Source: Sulfuricella sp. | Lineage (GTDB): Bacteria > Pseudomonadota > Gammaproteobacteria > Burkholderiales > Sulfuricellaceae | DNA length: 12,284 nt | Assembly (NCBI GenBank): GCA_019911785.1 | Contig: JAIOJM010000414.1 | Location: 1 to 12,284, forward strand | Reading direction: 5' to 3' | Part shown: positions 5,541 to 12,284 of the stretch, one piece after another | Layout of the letters: every line of letters begins with the position of its first letter | Position numbering within the stretch: position 1 is the first letter of the stretch | Notes under the pieces: model-generated | Told to the model about the DNA's origin: nothing | The model's database searches: none | The model's input: the letters and a program-made list of their open reading frames with translations, nothing else | Translations under genes and position numbers: made by a program

Positions 5541-7679
5541 ATGTTTCAGAGCATGACGATACGAAAATTTATAACGCCCAAGTTTACTGAGGTAATGGTA
5601 CCCATCGTGGTGATCACGGCCTTTTTAGTGTATTTCTTCAGGCCGTGGGATTTAAATGTGAAAATTCCATTCAGTTATGATGGAGACGCATTGTTGCAGT
5701 TAGTTGCAATAAAAATAATGATAGAAAGCGGGTGGGTATTTTTTAGTTCGCAACTTGGTGCGCCATTCGGGATGAATTTTTTTGATTTTCCGGGTGCGGA
5801 TGGGTTGTTACTTATCTTGCTTCGATTTTTGACTGTTTTTTCTGGCAATCAATCCATTGTTTTTAATATATTTTATATCCTCGGATTTGCATTAATATTC
5901 TTTTCTGCTTTTTGGTCCTTTCGTCAATTCAAAGTGACAATTTGGTTGTCATCAGCCGGTGCGTTAATTTACACATGCTTTCCTTATCATTTCCTTAGGG
6001 GGGTGAACCATCTATTTCTTTCGACTTATTTTATTGTTCCTCTGTTAATTGTTGTAGCCATGAGTATTTATCCTGGCTGTGATAAAACAAATCCTATACC
6101 GCTTAAGAAATTACGGCTCTCGCACTTTTTTATATTATTGGCTGGCGGAATGTGTGGTGTTTACTATGCCTTCTTTGGAATTTTGACTATTGGTATAACC
6201 GGCATTGTTGGCGCAATACAGCAGAAAAGCCTTTCTTTTCTACGAAATTCAATTTTTGCAATTCTTATAATCACTACGGGAGTGTCTGTAAATTTGGCGC
6301 CCACAATCTGGTATCACGCCGTTGAGGGCGTGAACAAGGAAGTCGGGCAGCGTAGTCCAATTGAAAGTGAAATTTATGGTTTGCGTATGACCCAATTATT
6401 ATTGCCAATTTGGGGGCACCATAGCGCAAGAATGGCTAATGTCACTCGCCGTTATCAAGAGCACATAGTCGTAACAGAGGCCACTTCAAGTGCGCTTGGG
6501 CTTATCACTGGCGTAGGTTTTATCTTCCTTTTGGGATCGATATTTCTTGGCCGCAGTTTATCCCCCGATTACCGCATAAAAGTATTAGCTAAACTAAATT
6601 TGGCGTCCTTTCTCTTTGCAACAATAGGAGGAGGAGGGGTGTTGTTTGCACTGATAGTAATGCCGGAATTTCGTGGACTAAATCGAATTAGTATCTTTAT
6701 TGGCTTTTTTTCCCTTCTGGGCGTTTTAATTTTAATCCAATCTTGGCTAGACAAGTGGTTCTCAGTAAATCAGCTTGCCAAGCACATGCTGGCTCCACTT
6801 GCTATTCTGCTTATGCTTGTAGCTATATACGATCAGGTGCCAGCAGGTGCCCGTGGCCAGAATCCTGCTATAGAAAGAGCATTTCGTGAAGATGCGATTT
6901 TTATTTCTCAAATCGAGGCTACCGTTCAACCTGGCGCCATGATCTATCAATTGCCATATTTACCATTCCCTGAAACAGCACCACTGCATGATGAAGGATA
7001 TAACGGGTTACTTCGCCCCTATTTACACTCTACAAACTTGCGTTGGAGCTATGGCGCCATGAAAGGGCGGATGGGGGATGCATGGGTTAAAGAAGTGGAA
7101 AAACTGCCTATTGGTGAAAAATTGAAGGCTCTGGAAGCTACAGGATTTGAAGGCGTGTATGTTGAACGACGTGCATACAAGGATCATGGACTGGCCATAG
7201 AGAGTCAGTTGAAACAGCTGTTACCCGCGCCTCCTTTGGTGAGCCCCAGTGGAAATAACGCCTTCTATCGGCTGAATCCAGCGAAGACGACCTCATTGCA
7301 ACCGTCATTGGCTTTTACTCCGGGACCCGGGTTCTATGGCTGGGAAGTGGCCGATGGTGGGCGCTCCTGGGTTTGGGGAAACAGTAAGGCTGAATTGCTA
7401 TTGTTTAATTTTGGTGAGCACCCAAAAAGAGTAGTGCTACGTGCGGGTTTGTCTTCACCGAACTCAGGCAAAGTGGTTCTTCGAGGAGCGGGAGAAGTTA
7501 GCGAAACCATCAGACTGTTGCCCGGACAGGATGTTTTGTTAGATAAGGAATTCATGCTTAAGCCGGGTAAAAATATTCTTGTTTTTGAAACAGATCGCTC
7601 GGCCATAAAAATATCCCCTGATCCGCGCGATCTTGCGCTCCGGCTTACCCAACCTGTGCTGGAGCTCGCAAAAGATTGA
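5541..7679 (+). CDS. Polytopic membrane protein, probable GT-C-type glycosyltransferase with C-terminal periplasmic domain
   Basis: A 712-residue inner-membrane protein. About ten or more hydrophobic segments lie between residues 18 and 430 (the last near 414-430), followed by a soluble region of about 280 residues. The first extracytoplasmic loop holds an acidic pair in YDGDALLQL (D47, D49), the place where GT-C enzymes carry their catalytic acid, and is followed by LGAPFGMNFFDFPGADG, typical of large GT-C-like proteins in polysaccharide loci. GT-C enzymes use polyprenyl-phosphate sugars and act on the periplasmic side; the sugar and acceptor are unknown here. The last 120 residues form a predicted beta-rich domain starting at GFYGWE (597-602), with a WVWGN, AELLLFNF, LSSPN and PDPRDL pattern that recurs in the next gene. 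The ATG at 5541 directly abuts AAGGG, so the in-frame ATG at 5553 may be the true start. Hand counts in rows 5881 and 6241 give only 33-35% GC, well below the flanks. Confidence 0.7.
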   Translation: MFQSMTIRKFITPKFTEVMVPIVVITAFLVYFFRPWDLNVKIPFSYDGDALLQLVAIKIMIESGWVFFSSQLGAPFGMNFFDFPGADGLLLILLRFLTVFSGNQSIVFNIFYILGFALIFFSAFWSFRQFKVTIWLSSAGALIYTCFPYHFLRGVNHLFLSTYFIVPLLIVVAMSIYPGCDKTNPIPLKKLRLSHFFILLAGGMCGVYYAFFGILTIGITGIVGAIQQKSLSFLRNSIFAILIITTGVSVNLAPTIWYHAVEGVNKEVGQRSPIESEIYGLRMTQLLLPIWGHHSARMANVTRRYQEHIVVTEATSSALGLITGVGFIFLLGSIFLGRSLSPDYRIKVLAKLNLASFLFATIGGGGVLFALIVMPEFRGLNRISIFIGFFSLLGVLILIQSWLDKWFSVNQLAKHMLAPLAILLMLVAIYDQVPAGARGQNPAIERAFREDAIFISQIEATVQPGAMIYQLPYLPFPETAPLHDEGYNGLLRPYLHSTNLRWSYGAMKGRMGDAWVKEVEKLPIGEKLKALEATGFEGVYVERRAYKDHGLAIESQLKQLLPAPPLVSPSGNNAFYRLNPAKTTSLQPSLAFTPGPGFYGWEVADGGRSWVWGNSKAELLLFNFGEHPKRVVLRAGLSSPNSGKVVLRGAGEVSETIRLLPGQDVLLDKEFMLKPGKNILVFETDRSAIKISPDPRDLALRLTQPVLELAKD

Positions 7680-7686
7680 TGCCAGC

Positions 7687-9681
7687 ATGAATGGTTTTAA
7701 ATCTAACATGCCGGGGCAGCGATCCATCTTTATACGGCGCTTTGGGTCGAGACTGAGTTTAGTTAGCCCATGGCTGGCGCTTGTTCTGGCTTTAGTGCCT
7801 TATGCCTACTCTGGCTTTTATTTTGATGATGTTTTTAATAGCTCTGTTAAGGGCTGGTCAATATTTAACGGTCAATCTGTCTGGCAGTTAGTGATACAGC
7901 AGTTGCGAGTTTGGCTCCTGGAAAATGGAAGATTCTTCCCTCTTGCAATAATCACGGGTTATCCGATATGGGAAATTAACGATACGCTCGTTAAATACCG
8001 AATCATGCATTTGGCATTTATTTTGGCGAATGCATTTGTTTTATATCGCTTACTTGTGGGTCTGACGCAGAATCGTTGGCTTCCATCTCTGGTCCTACTT
8101 TGCGTCCCGATGGTTTTTCAATTTAATCCAAGATGGGACCCGATCACCAGCTTTGGCCCCCTGAATCAGCTGGTACTACTACTTGTTTTGGCAGCGTGGC
8201 TATTCTTGCAAAACTTTTTCAGTACGGGTCGCCGCCATTTTATGGTAATGGCGCTACTAACCCAGTTCCTGGCTTTGTGTACCTATGAAGTGGCTTTGGT
8301 TGTGTTGCCTGGTATGCTTGCCATTGCTCTGGCGTATAGAACTGCGAAGCCCATTGAAAGCAGGCGTGCAATACTCCTTAGCATGGCAGTGGCTAGCGTG
8401 TATTTGCTCATCTACTTGGCTTTTTCAATGTTGAGAACTAGCGTATATGACGGCGTCTATATTGAAAAATATAGCATCATTCCGACATTTGCTGCACAGT
8501 TTGCATCGGCATTTCCTCTTGCATTTTTGCACAATAATCTTTTACAGATTTCCTACCCAAAGGGCGGGGTGTTGGTGTTTTTCTTAGGCTATTTCCTGAC
8601 TGCAGCGGCCGCAGTTGCATTAAAAAAATATGATATTTCCAAAGAAAAGTACTCGTCGCGCAGGGAGCATGAGTGGATCATCTGGGCGCTTGCTGCCTGC
8701 TTGATGCTTGTGCCCTCGCTACTTGTAGCCATTTCGGGGAGGTATCAGCGTATCGTCACCTATGGCGACCCTTATATTATTGTATATATGCAATATTGGG
8801 GCGTGGCTATAGTGATGGCATTGGGGCTGCAAAGGCTGCTACAGGCGGCAGCGCTAAGGCGCGGCTGGGTGGTTGGTGTGGTCGTGCTGGTTGCTCTCGT
8901 CAGCGCAATAACATCAAGCGCAAACCTCGGGCGAATTAAGGATGTAAATGGCGACTTTCTTGAACCACGAGTCCGCATGGAACGACTGATTGAGCAAGGA
9001 TTTCTTGACTCGCTACCCCCGAACAGTAATCTGGTGGTTGACTCTCCCTACCTGTGGGAATCTGCAGACGAAACAATCTGTTCCTCGTTTTTCAGTCTTT
9101 GGGCGAAGCGACCAGTCCATTGCATTCCGGCTGATCTTATTGCCAAAGGGTACGATATGACAAAATGGGATCCAGCCACAACCTATGTCTTACGGCGTAT
9201 CAAGGGCGTAGATTTGCCAGATGGTGTTGAACTGCTTGGAGAGCGTAATAAAATTGTGGCAAGGTTTACGGAACAGGGTTCGAATATTGTCAGAAAGAAT
9301 CTAGAAGGTTCGGGGTTGGTGTTGGGGCCAATGCTGGGTGAGGGGTTTTACGGCTGGGAACCGACTGGTGAGAAACAATGGGCTTGGTCAAATGGAAACG
9401 CCGAGTTATTATTTTATAATCTTACTCGCCAGGCTCAGCTAGTTAAGCTGCATATGAGCCTGCAGTCGCCAATAAATCGCAATATCAAAGGCCGAGTTGG
9501 CGGCGTGGTTGTGTTTGACGTTTCCGTTTCTTCAGTAGAAGACAAGAGTGTCGATTTGGAATTTGAGATTTCGCCTGGCAGATCGGCGCTTTCCATCACA
9601 ACGGCTGAGCCTCCGGTTAAGCTGTCACAAACGGATACTCGGGACTTTTCTTTCCGTATAATGGGGGTGGTTGTTGAATAA
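7687..9681 (+). CDS. Polytopic membrane protein, probable GT-C-type glycosyltransferase, paralogue-like partner of the preceding gene
   Basis: A 664-residue inner-membrane protein with the same plan as its upstream neighbour: a first membrane helix (about 27-43), an acidic pair at the start of the first periplasmic loop (FYFDDVF, D47 and D48), many further hydrophobic helices up to about 392-410, then about 250 soluble residues. GRFFPLAIITGYP (about 80-92) and NPRWDP are typical of uncharacterised GT-C-like proteins that follow the FYFDD loop. The C-terminal domain starts at GFYGWE (553-558) and shares WAWSN, AELLFYNL, LQSP, a PG turn and a DTRDFSFRI ending with the neighbouring protein; the membrane parts are much less alike. 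It probably transfers a sugar from a polyprenyl-phosphate donor in the periplasm, but no substrate can be assigned. I chose the ATG at 7687, 7 bp past the previous stop; an upstream in-frame TTG at 7633 would overlap that gene by 47 bp and adds a segment that does not look like a natural N-terminus. ATG 7708 is another option. Confidence 0.7.
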   Translation: MNGFKSNMPGQRSIFIRRFGSRLSLVSPWLALVLALVPYAYSGFYFDDVFNSSVKGWSIFNGQSVWQLVIQQLRVWLLENGRFFPLAIITGYPIWEINDTLVKYRIMHLAFILANAFVLYRLLVGLTQNRWLPSLVLLCVPMVFQFNPRWDPITSFGPLNQLVLLLVLAAWLFLQNFFSTGRRHFMVMALLTQFLALCTYEVALVVLPGMLAIALAYRTAKPIESRRAILLSMAVASVYLLIYLAFSMLRTSVYDGVYIEKYSIIPTFAAQFASAFPLAFLHNNLLQISYPKGGVLVFFLGYFLTAAAAVALKKYDISKEKYSSRREHEWIIWALAACLMLVPSLLVAISGRYQRIVTYGDPYIIVYMQYWGVAIVMALGLQRLLQAAALRRGWVVGVVVLVALVSAITSSANLGRIKDVNGDFLEPRVRMERLIEQGFLDSLPPNSNLVVDSPYLWESADETICSSFFSLWAKRPVHCIPADLIAKGYDMTKWDPATTYVLRRIKGVDLPDGVELLGERNKIVARFTEQGSNIVRKNLEGSGLVLGPMLGEGFYGWEPTGEKQWAWSNGNAELLFYNLTRQAQLVKLHMSLQSPINRNIKGRVGGVVVFDVSVSSVEDKSVDLEFEISPGRSALSITTAEPPVKLSQTDTRDFSFRIMGVVVE

Positions 9682-9715
9682 TTGTGATTAAATTTAGGAT
9701 GATAGCGGAGAAAAA

Positions 9716-10483
9716 ATGAAGGCTGTGATTCTGGCCGGTGGGCTTGGCACGCGTATTAGCGAGGAAACCTCTACTCGACCAAAGCCTATGGTTGAAATTG
9801 GTGGCAAACCGATTCTCTGGCACATCATGAAAGTCTATTCGGCCCATGGCATCCATGATTTCGTTATCTGCTGCGGCTACAAGGGTTATGTGATCAAAGA
9901 GTATTTTGCCAATTACTTCTTGCACATGTCAGATGTCACTTTCGATATGCAACACAACAAGATGGAAGTACATCAACATAATGCTGAAGCATGGCGCGTC
10001 ACACTGGTTGATACTGGCGAGGACACCATGACTGGTGGCCGCTTAAAGAGGGTGCAGCCGTATTTGGATGAGGAAGATTTTTGCTTCACTTATGGTGATG
10101 GCGTGGGTAACGTGGATATCACCAAACTGGTCGCGTTCCATAAAGAGCAGGGCACCTTGGCAACTTTGACCGCAACCCAGCCACCGGGACGGTTTGGAGC
10201 GCTGAATATGGAGCAGCACAAAGTCATCAATTTTCAGGAAAAACCCCAAGGCGATGGCGGCTGGATCAACGGCGGTTTTTTTGTGCTCTCGCCCAAGGTA
10301 CTGGATTACATCGAGGGCGACCAGACGCTCTGGGAGCGCGATCCAATGGAAAGATTGGCTGCCGAAGGTCAAATGTCAGCCTATCTCCATCATGGCTTCT
10401 GGCAGCCGATGGATACCCTGCGCGACAAGAATCACCTGGAAGAACTCTGGACAAGCGGAAAGGCTCCCTGGAAAAAATGGTAA
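9716..10483 (+). CDS. rfbF: Glucose-1-phosphate cytidylyltransferase
   Basis: Makes CDP-glucose from glucose-1-phosphate and CTP, the entry step to CDP-linked 6-deoxy and 3,6-dideoxyhexoses. It acts in the cytosol. The 255-residue length matches the family (about 257). The N-terminal nucleotide-binding loop reads [20 protein letters not shown] (residues 6-25, with K23 the expected catalytic lysine), followed by [13 protein letters not shown] (27-39), then TGGRLKRV (106-113), [10 protein letters not shown] (125-134, metal-binding aspartates) and [18 protein letters not shown] (173-190). The pattern distinguishes it from glucose-1-phosphate thymidylyltransferase (RmlA), and the two following genes confirm the CDP pathway. 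The start is supported by GGAG at 9707-9710, five bases before the ATG, one of the best ribosome binding sites in the window. It overlaps the next gene by 7 bp. GC rises along this gene from the low values of the membrane-protein block. Confidence 0.97.
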   Translation: MKAVILAGGLGTRISEETSTRPKPMVEIGGKPILWHIMKVYSAHGIHDFVICCGYKGYVIKEYFANYFLHMSDVTFDMQHNKMEVHQHNAEAWRVTLVDTGEDTMTGGRLKRVQPYLDEEDFCFTYGDGVGNVDITKLVAFHKEQGTLATLTATQPPGRFGALNMEQHKVINFQEKPQGDGGWINGGFFVLSPKVLDYIEGDQTLWERDPMERLAAEGQMSAYLHHGFWQPMDTLRDKNHLEELWTSGKAPWKKW

Positions 10484-11547
10484 TCGACGCATCTTTCTGG
10501 GCGGGGAAAACCGTATTTCTCACCGGTCATACTGGTTTCAAGGGGGGCTGGTTATCCTTGTGGCTTCAGGATCTAGGCGCAAAAGTCGTCGGCTACTCAC
10601 TGCCGCCACCCACCAACCCCAGCCTGTTCGAAGTGGCGCGGGTAGCTGATGGCATGACAAGCATCGAAGGCGATATCCGGGACTTGGCGCGGCTTGCTGC
10701 CGCCATGGCCGAGCATCAGCCGGAGATCGTTATCCACATGGCAGCCCAACCCCTGGTGCGTTATTCCTACCAGAACCCGGTGGAGACCTATTCCACCAAC
10801 GTGATGGGAACAGTCAACCTGCTGGAGGCCGTGCGTCAAGCGGGCTCCGTAAAGGTGGTGGTCAATATTACCAGCGACAAGTGTTACGAGAACCGTGAGT
10901 GGCTCTGGGGCTACCGCGAGAACGAGCCCATGGGGGGCTATGATCCCTACAGCAGCAGCAAGGGATGCGCGGAACTGGTTGCCTACGCCTACCGGAATTC
11001 CTACTTCAACCCCAAGGAATTCGACCGCCACGGTGTGGCGTTGGCATCGGTGCGGGCGGGCAACGTGATCGGTGGTGGCGATTGGGCGGAAGATCGGCTT
11101 ATCCCGGATATTATGCGCGCCATCACCCAGGGCAAGCCGGTACATATTCGCAACCCCCACGCCATCCGGCCCTGGCAGCATGTGCTGGAGCCGCTGGCCG
11201 GCTACCTGCTGCTGGCGCAAAAGTTGTGGGAGGCGGGGCCCGCTTATGGCGAAGGCTGGAACTTCGGGCCGAATGACGAAGATGCAAAGCCTGTGTCATG
11301 GATTGTGGAGCGCCTGACCAAAACATGGGGTGAAGGCGCGAGCTGGGTGCTGGATGGCGGTGACCATCCTCATGAAGCGCATTATTTAAAACTCGATTGT
11401 TCAAAGGCTAAAGCGCGTCTGGATTGGCAGCCGCGCTGGCATCTCGATGATGCGCTGAGTGCAATTGTTGACTGGCATCATGCGCATAGGGCAGGGAAAG
11501 ACATGCGTGAAATAACGCTCCGGCAAGTCGCTACATACAACGTCTAA
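10477..11547 (+). CDS. rfbG: CDP-glucose 4,6-dehydratase
   Basis: Short-chain dehydrogenase/reductase (extended SDR) enzyme that converts CDP-glucose to CDP-4-dehydro-6-deoxyglucose using tightly bound NAD. The 356-residue length matches the family. The dinucleotide-binding motif is [10 protein letters not shown] (residues 16-25), with [12 protein letters not shown] (87-98), the catalytic TSDKCYE (132-138; the S/T-D-K triad typical of the 4,6-dehydratases) and YSSSK (158-162, the catalytic tyrosine and lysine). [19 protein letters not shown] follows, as in RfbG proteins. The ATG at 10477 sits inside the last codons of rfbF (7-bp overlap), implying translational coupling. The product feeds RfbH next door. 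A row in this gene (11041) counts about 65% GC, close to the ATPase end of wzt and unlike the intervening membrane-protein genes. Confidence 0.97.
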   Translation: MVIDASFWAGKTVFLTGHTGFKGGWLSLWLQDLGAKVVGYSLPPPTNPSLFEVARVADGMTSIEGDIRDLARLAAAMAEHQPEIVIHMAAQPLVRYSYQNPVETYSTNVMGTVNLLEAVRQAGSVKVVVNITSDKCYENREWLWGYRENEPMGGYDPYSSSKGCAELVAYAYRNSYFNPKEFDRHGVALASVRAGNVIGGGDWAEDRLIPDIMRAITQGKPVHIRNPHAIRPWQHVLEPLAGYLLLAQKLWEAGPAYGEGWNFGPNDEDAKPVSWIVERLTKTWGEGASWVLDGGDHPHEAHYLKLDCSKAKARLDWQPRWHLDDALSAIVDWHHAHRAGKDMREITLRQVATYNV

Positions 11548-11578
11548 CTGCCAAGCCGGATTGTGAATTAAAACAAGT

Positions 11579-11583
11579 AGGGG
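11579..11583 (+). promoter_or_regulatory. Ribosome binding site fixing the rfbH GTG start
   Basis: AGGGG lies five bases before the GTG at 11589. A GTG two bases earlier runs straight into a TGA, so only the 11589 frame is open, and this site supports the non-ATG start. Confidence 0.7.
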
Positions 11584-11588
11584 TTTGT

Positions 11589-12284
11589 GTGAACAAAGAA
11601 GCGATAAAACAACAAATATTTGACTTGGTTGAGCAATACAGTGCGCTGCACTTTGCTGAAAAATCATTCATACCTGGCGAAAGCGTCATTCCTCCTTCCG
11701 GCAAGGTACTCGGCGCGAGTGAACTGAAGAATATGGTGGATGCCTCTTTGGATGGCTGGCTTACTACCGGCCGTTTTAATGAAGCGTTTGAAAAGCGATT
11801 CGCCGATTTTGTTGGTGTACCGTATGCGCTCACTACCACTTCCGGCTCATCCGCCAACTTGCTGGCATTTACGGCGCTGACTTCCCACAAGCTGGGTGAT
11901 CGTGCCCTGAAACCAGGGGATGAAGTCATCACCGTGGCCGCCGGATTCCCGACCACGGTCAATCCCATGTTGCAAAACGGCATGGTTCCGGTATTTGTGG
12001 ATGTGGATATTCCCACTTACAACATCGACCCGCAAAAAATCGAAGCAGCGGTCACCGAACGGACTCGCGCCATCATGGTTGCACACACCTTAGGCAACCC
12101 GTTCGATCTGGATGTGGTCATGGCCGTGGCTCGCAAGCACAATCTCTGGGTCATCGAGGACTGCTGCGACGCACTCGGCTCGCGTTACAAAGGCCAGCAT
12201 GTCGGCACCTTCGGCCACATCGCCACTTGCAGTTTCTACCCTGCGCACCATATCACCATGGGGGAAGGGGGCATGGTATTCACC
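11589..12284 (+). CDS. rfbH: CDP-4-dehydro-6-deoxyglucose 3-dehydratase (E1), 3'-truncated by window edge
   Basis: PMP-dependent, iron-sulfur enzyme of the DegT/DnrJ/EryC1/StrS aminotransferase-like family. With a reductase (E3) it removes the C3 hydroxyl of CDP-4-dehydro-6-deoxyglucose, giving the 3,6-dideoxy intermediate of abequose, paratose, tyvelose, ascarylose or yersiniose type sugars. 232 residues are visible of a usual 430-440, and the frame is open to the last base. The N-terminal [19 protein letters not shown] (56-74), [12 protein letters not shown] (83-94), [10 protein letters not shown] (117-126), and EDCCDALGS (190-198, with the cofactor-contacting aspartate D191) are typical. 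The residue that is a PLP-binding lysine in aminotransferases is histidine here (H220 in [14 protein letters not shown]), the known hallmark of E1 dehydrases, so this is not an aminotransferase. C193 matches one of the cluster cysteines of E1; the others would lie past the window end. It begins at GTG 41 bp after rfbG, with a good ribosome binding site. Confidence 0.95.
   Translation, partial: MNKEAIKQQIFDLVEQYSALHFAEKSFIPGESVIPPSGKVLGASELKNMVDASLDGWLTTGRFNEAFEKRFADFVGVPYALTTTSGSSANLLAFTALTSHKLGDRALKPGDEVITVAAGFPTTVNPMLQNGMVPVFVDVDIPTYNIDPQKIEAAVTERTRAIMVAHTLGNPFDLDVVMAVARKHNLWVIEDCCDALGSRYKGQHVGTFGHIATCSFYPAHHITMGEGGMVFT

Noticed and set aside
10597..11220. 207-codon reverse-strand frame opposite rfbG
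   Set aside because: It is antisense to clear RfbG motifs (TSDKCYE, YSSSK), its composition is histidine- and glycine-rich with no domain, and it has no ribosome binding site that I can see. It is a codon-bias shadow.
11531..12016. 161-codon reverse-strand frame opposite rfbH
   Set aside because: The forward strand is an unmistakable RfbH with the conserved N-terminal and cofactor-site motifs, running open to the window end; the reverse frame has no family features.
11589..12284. Sugar aminotransferase (DegT/ArnB/perosamine synthase type)
   Set aside because: The family fold matches, but the PLP-binding lysine is replaced by H220 and C193 is present, which with rfbF and rfbG upstream identifies an E1 dehydrase.

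Overview
The window is an envelope polysaccharide (O-antigen-type) biosynthesis and export locus with every gene on the + strand. The families present (ManC, Wzm/Wzt ABC export, a WbdD-type methyltransferase, RfbF/G/H) and the overall codon use fit a Gram-negative proteobacterium, probably beta or gamma. I cannot place it more precisely from sequence alone.

Layout. (1) 1-959: 3' two-thirds of manC (GDP-mannose synthesis), cut by the window edge. (2) 956-1099: a 47-codon remnant of the C-terminus of a phosphomannomutase (manB/cpsG type) directly behind manC; the rest of that gene is gone. (3) 1100-1220: a 121-bp gap with only a weak stem-loop and no convincing promoter. (4) 1221-4103: wzm, wzt and a SAM-dependent methyltransferase, joined by 1-bp and 8-bp overlaps; this is an export and chain-capping module. 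(5) 4162-5472: a GT4-type glycosyltransferase. (6) 5541-9681: two large polytopic membrane proteins that look like GT-C-type glycosyltransferases and share a homologous C-terminal periplasmic domain. (7) 9716 to the window end: rfbF, rfbG and the 5' half of rfbH, the first steps of the CDP-3,6-dideoxyhexose pathway.

How it may work together (inference). GDP-mannose from ManC and a CDP-(3,6-di)deoxyhexose from RfbF/G/H would be donors. The cytosolic chain would be built by GTs, only one of which is in the window, capped by the methyltransferase, recognised by the C-terminal domain of Wzt and exported by Wzm/Wzt. The two GT-C-like proteins may decorate the chain on the periplasmic side. The initiating transferase, most chain GTs, the E3 reductase and any later enzymes acting on the CDP sugar are not in the window.

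Composition. Hand counts of selected 60-base rows show about 60-65% GC in the ATPase half of wzt and in rfbG, but about 33-47% in the C-terminal part of wzt and in the membrane-protein genes. This fits a serotype-variable insert between more conserved flanks. There are no RNA genes, CRISPR arrays, insertion sequences or convincing reverse-strand genes. The most interesting signals are the manB fossil, the tandem GT-C pair with a shared C-terminal domain, and the mosaic wzt next to a kinase-less WbdD-like capping methyltransferase.
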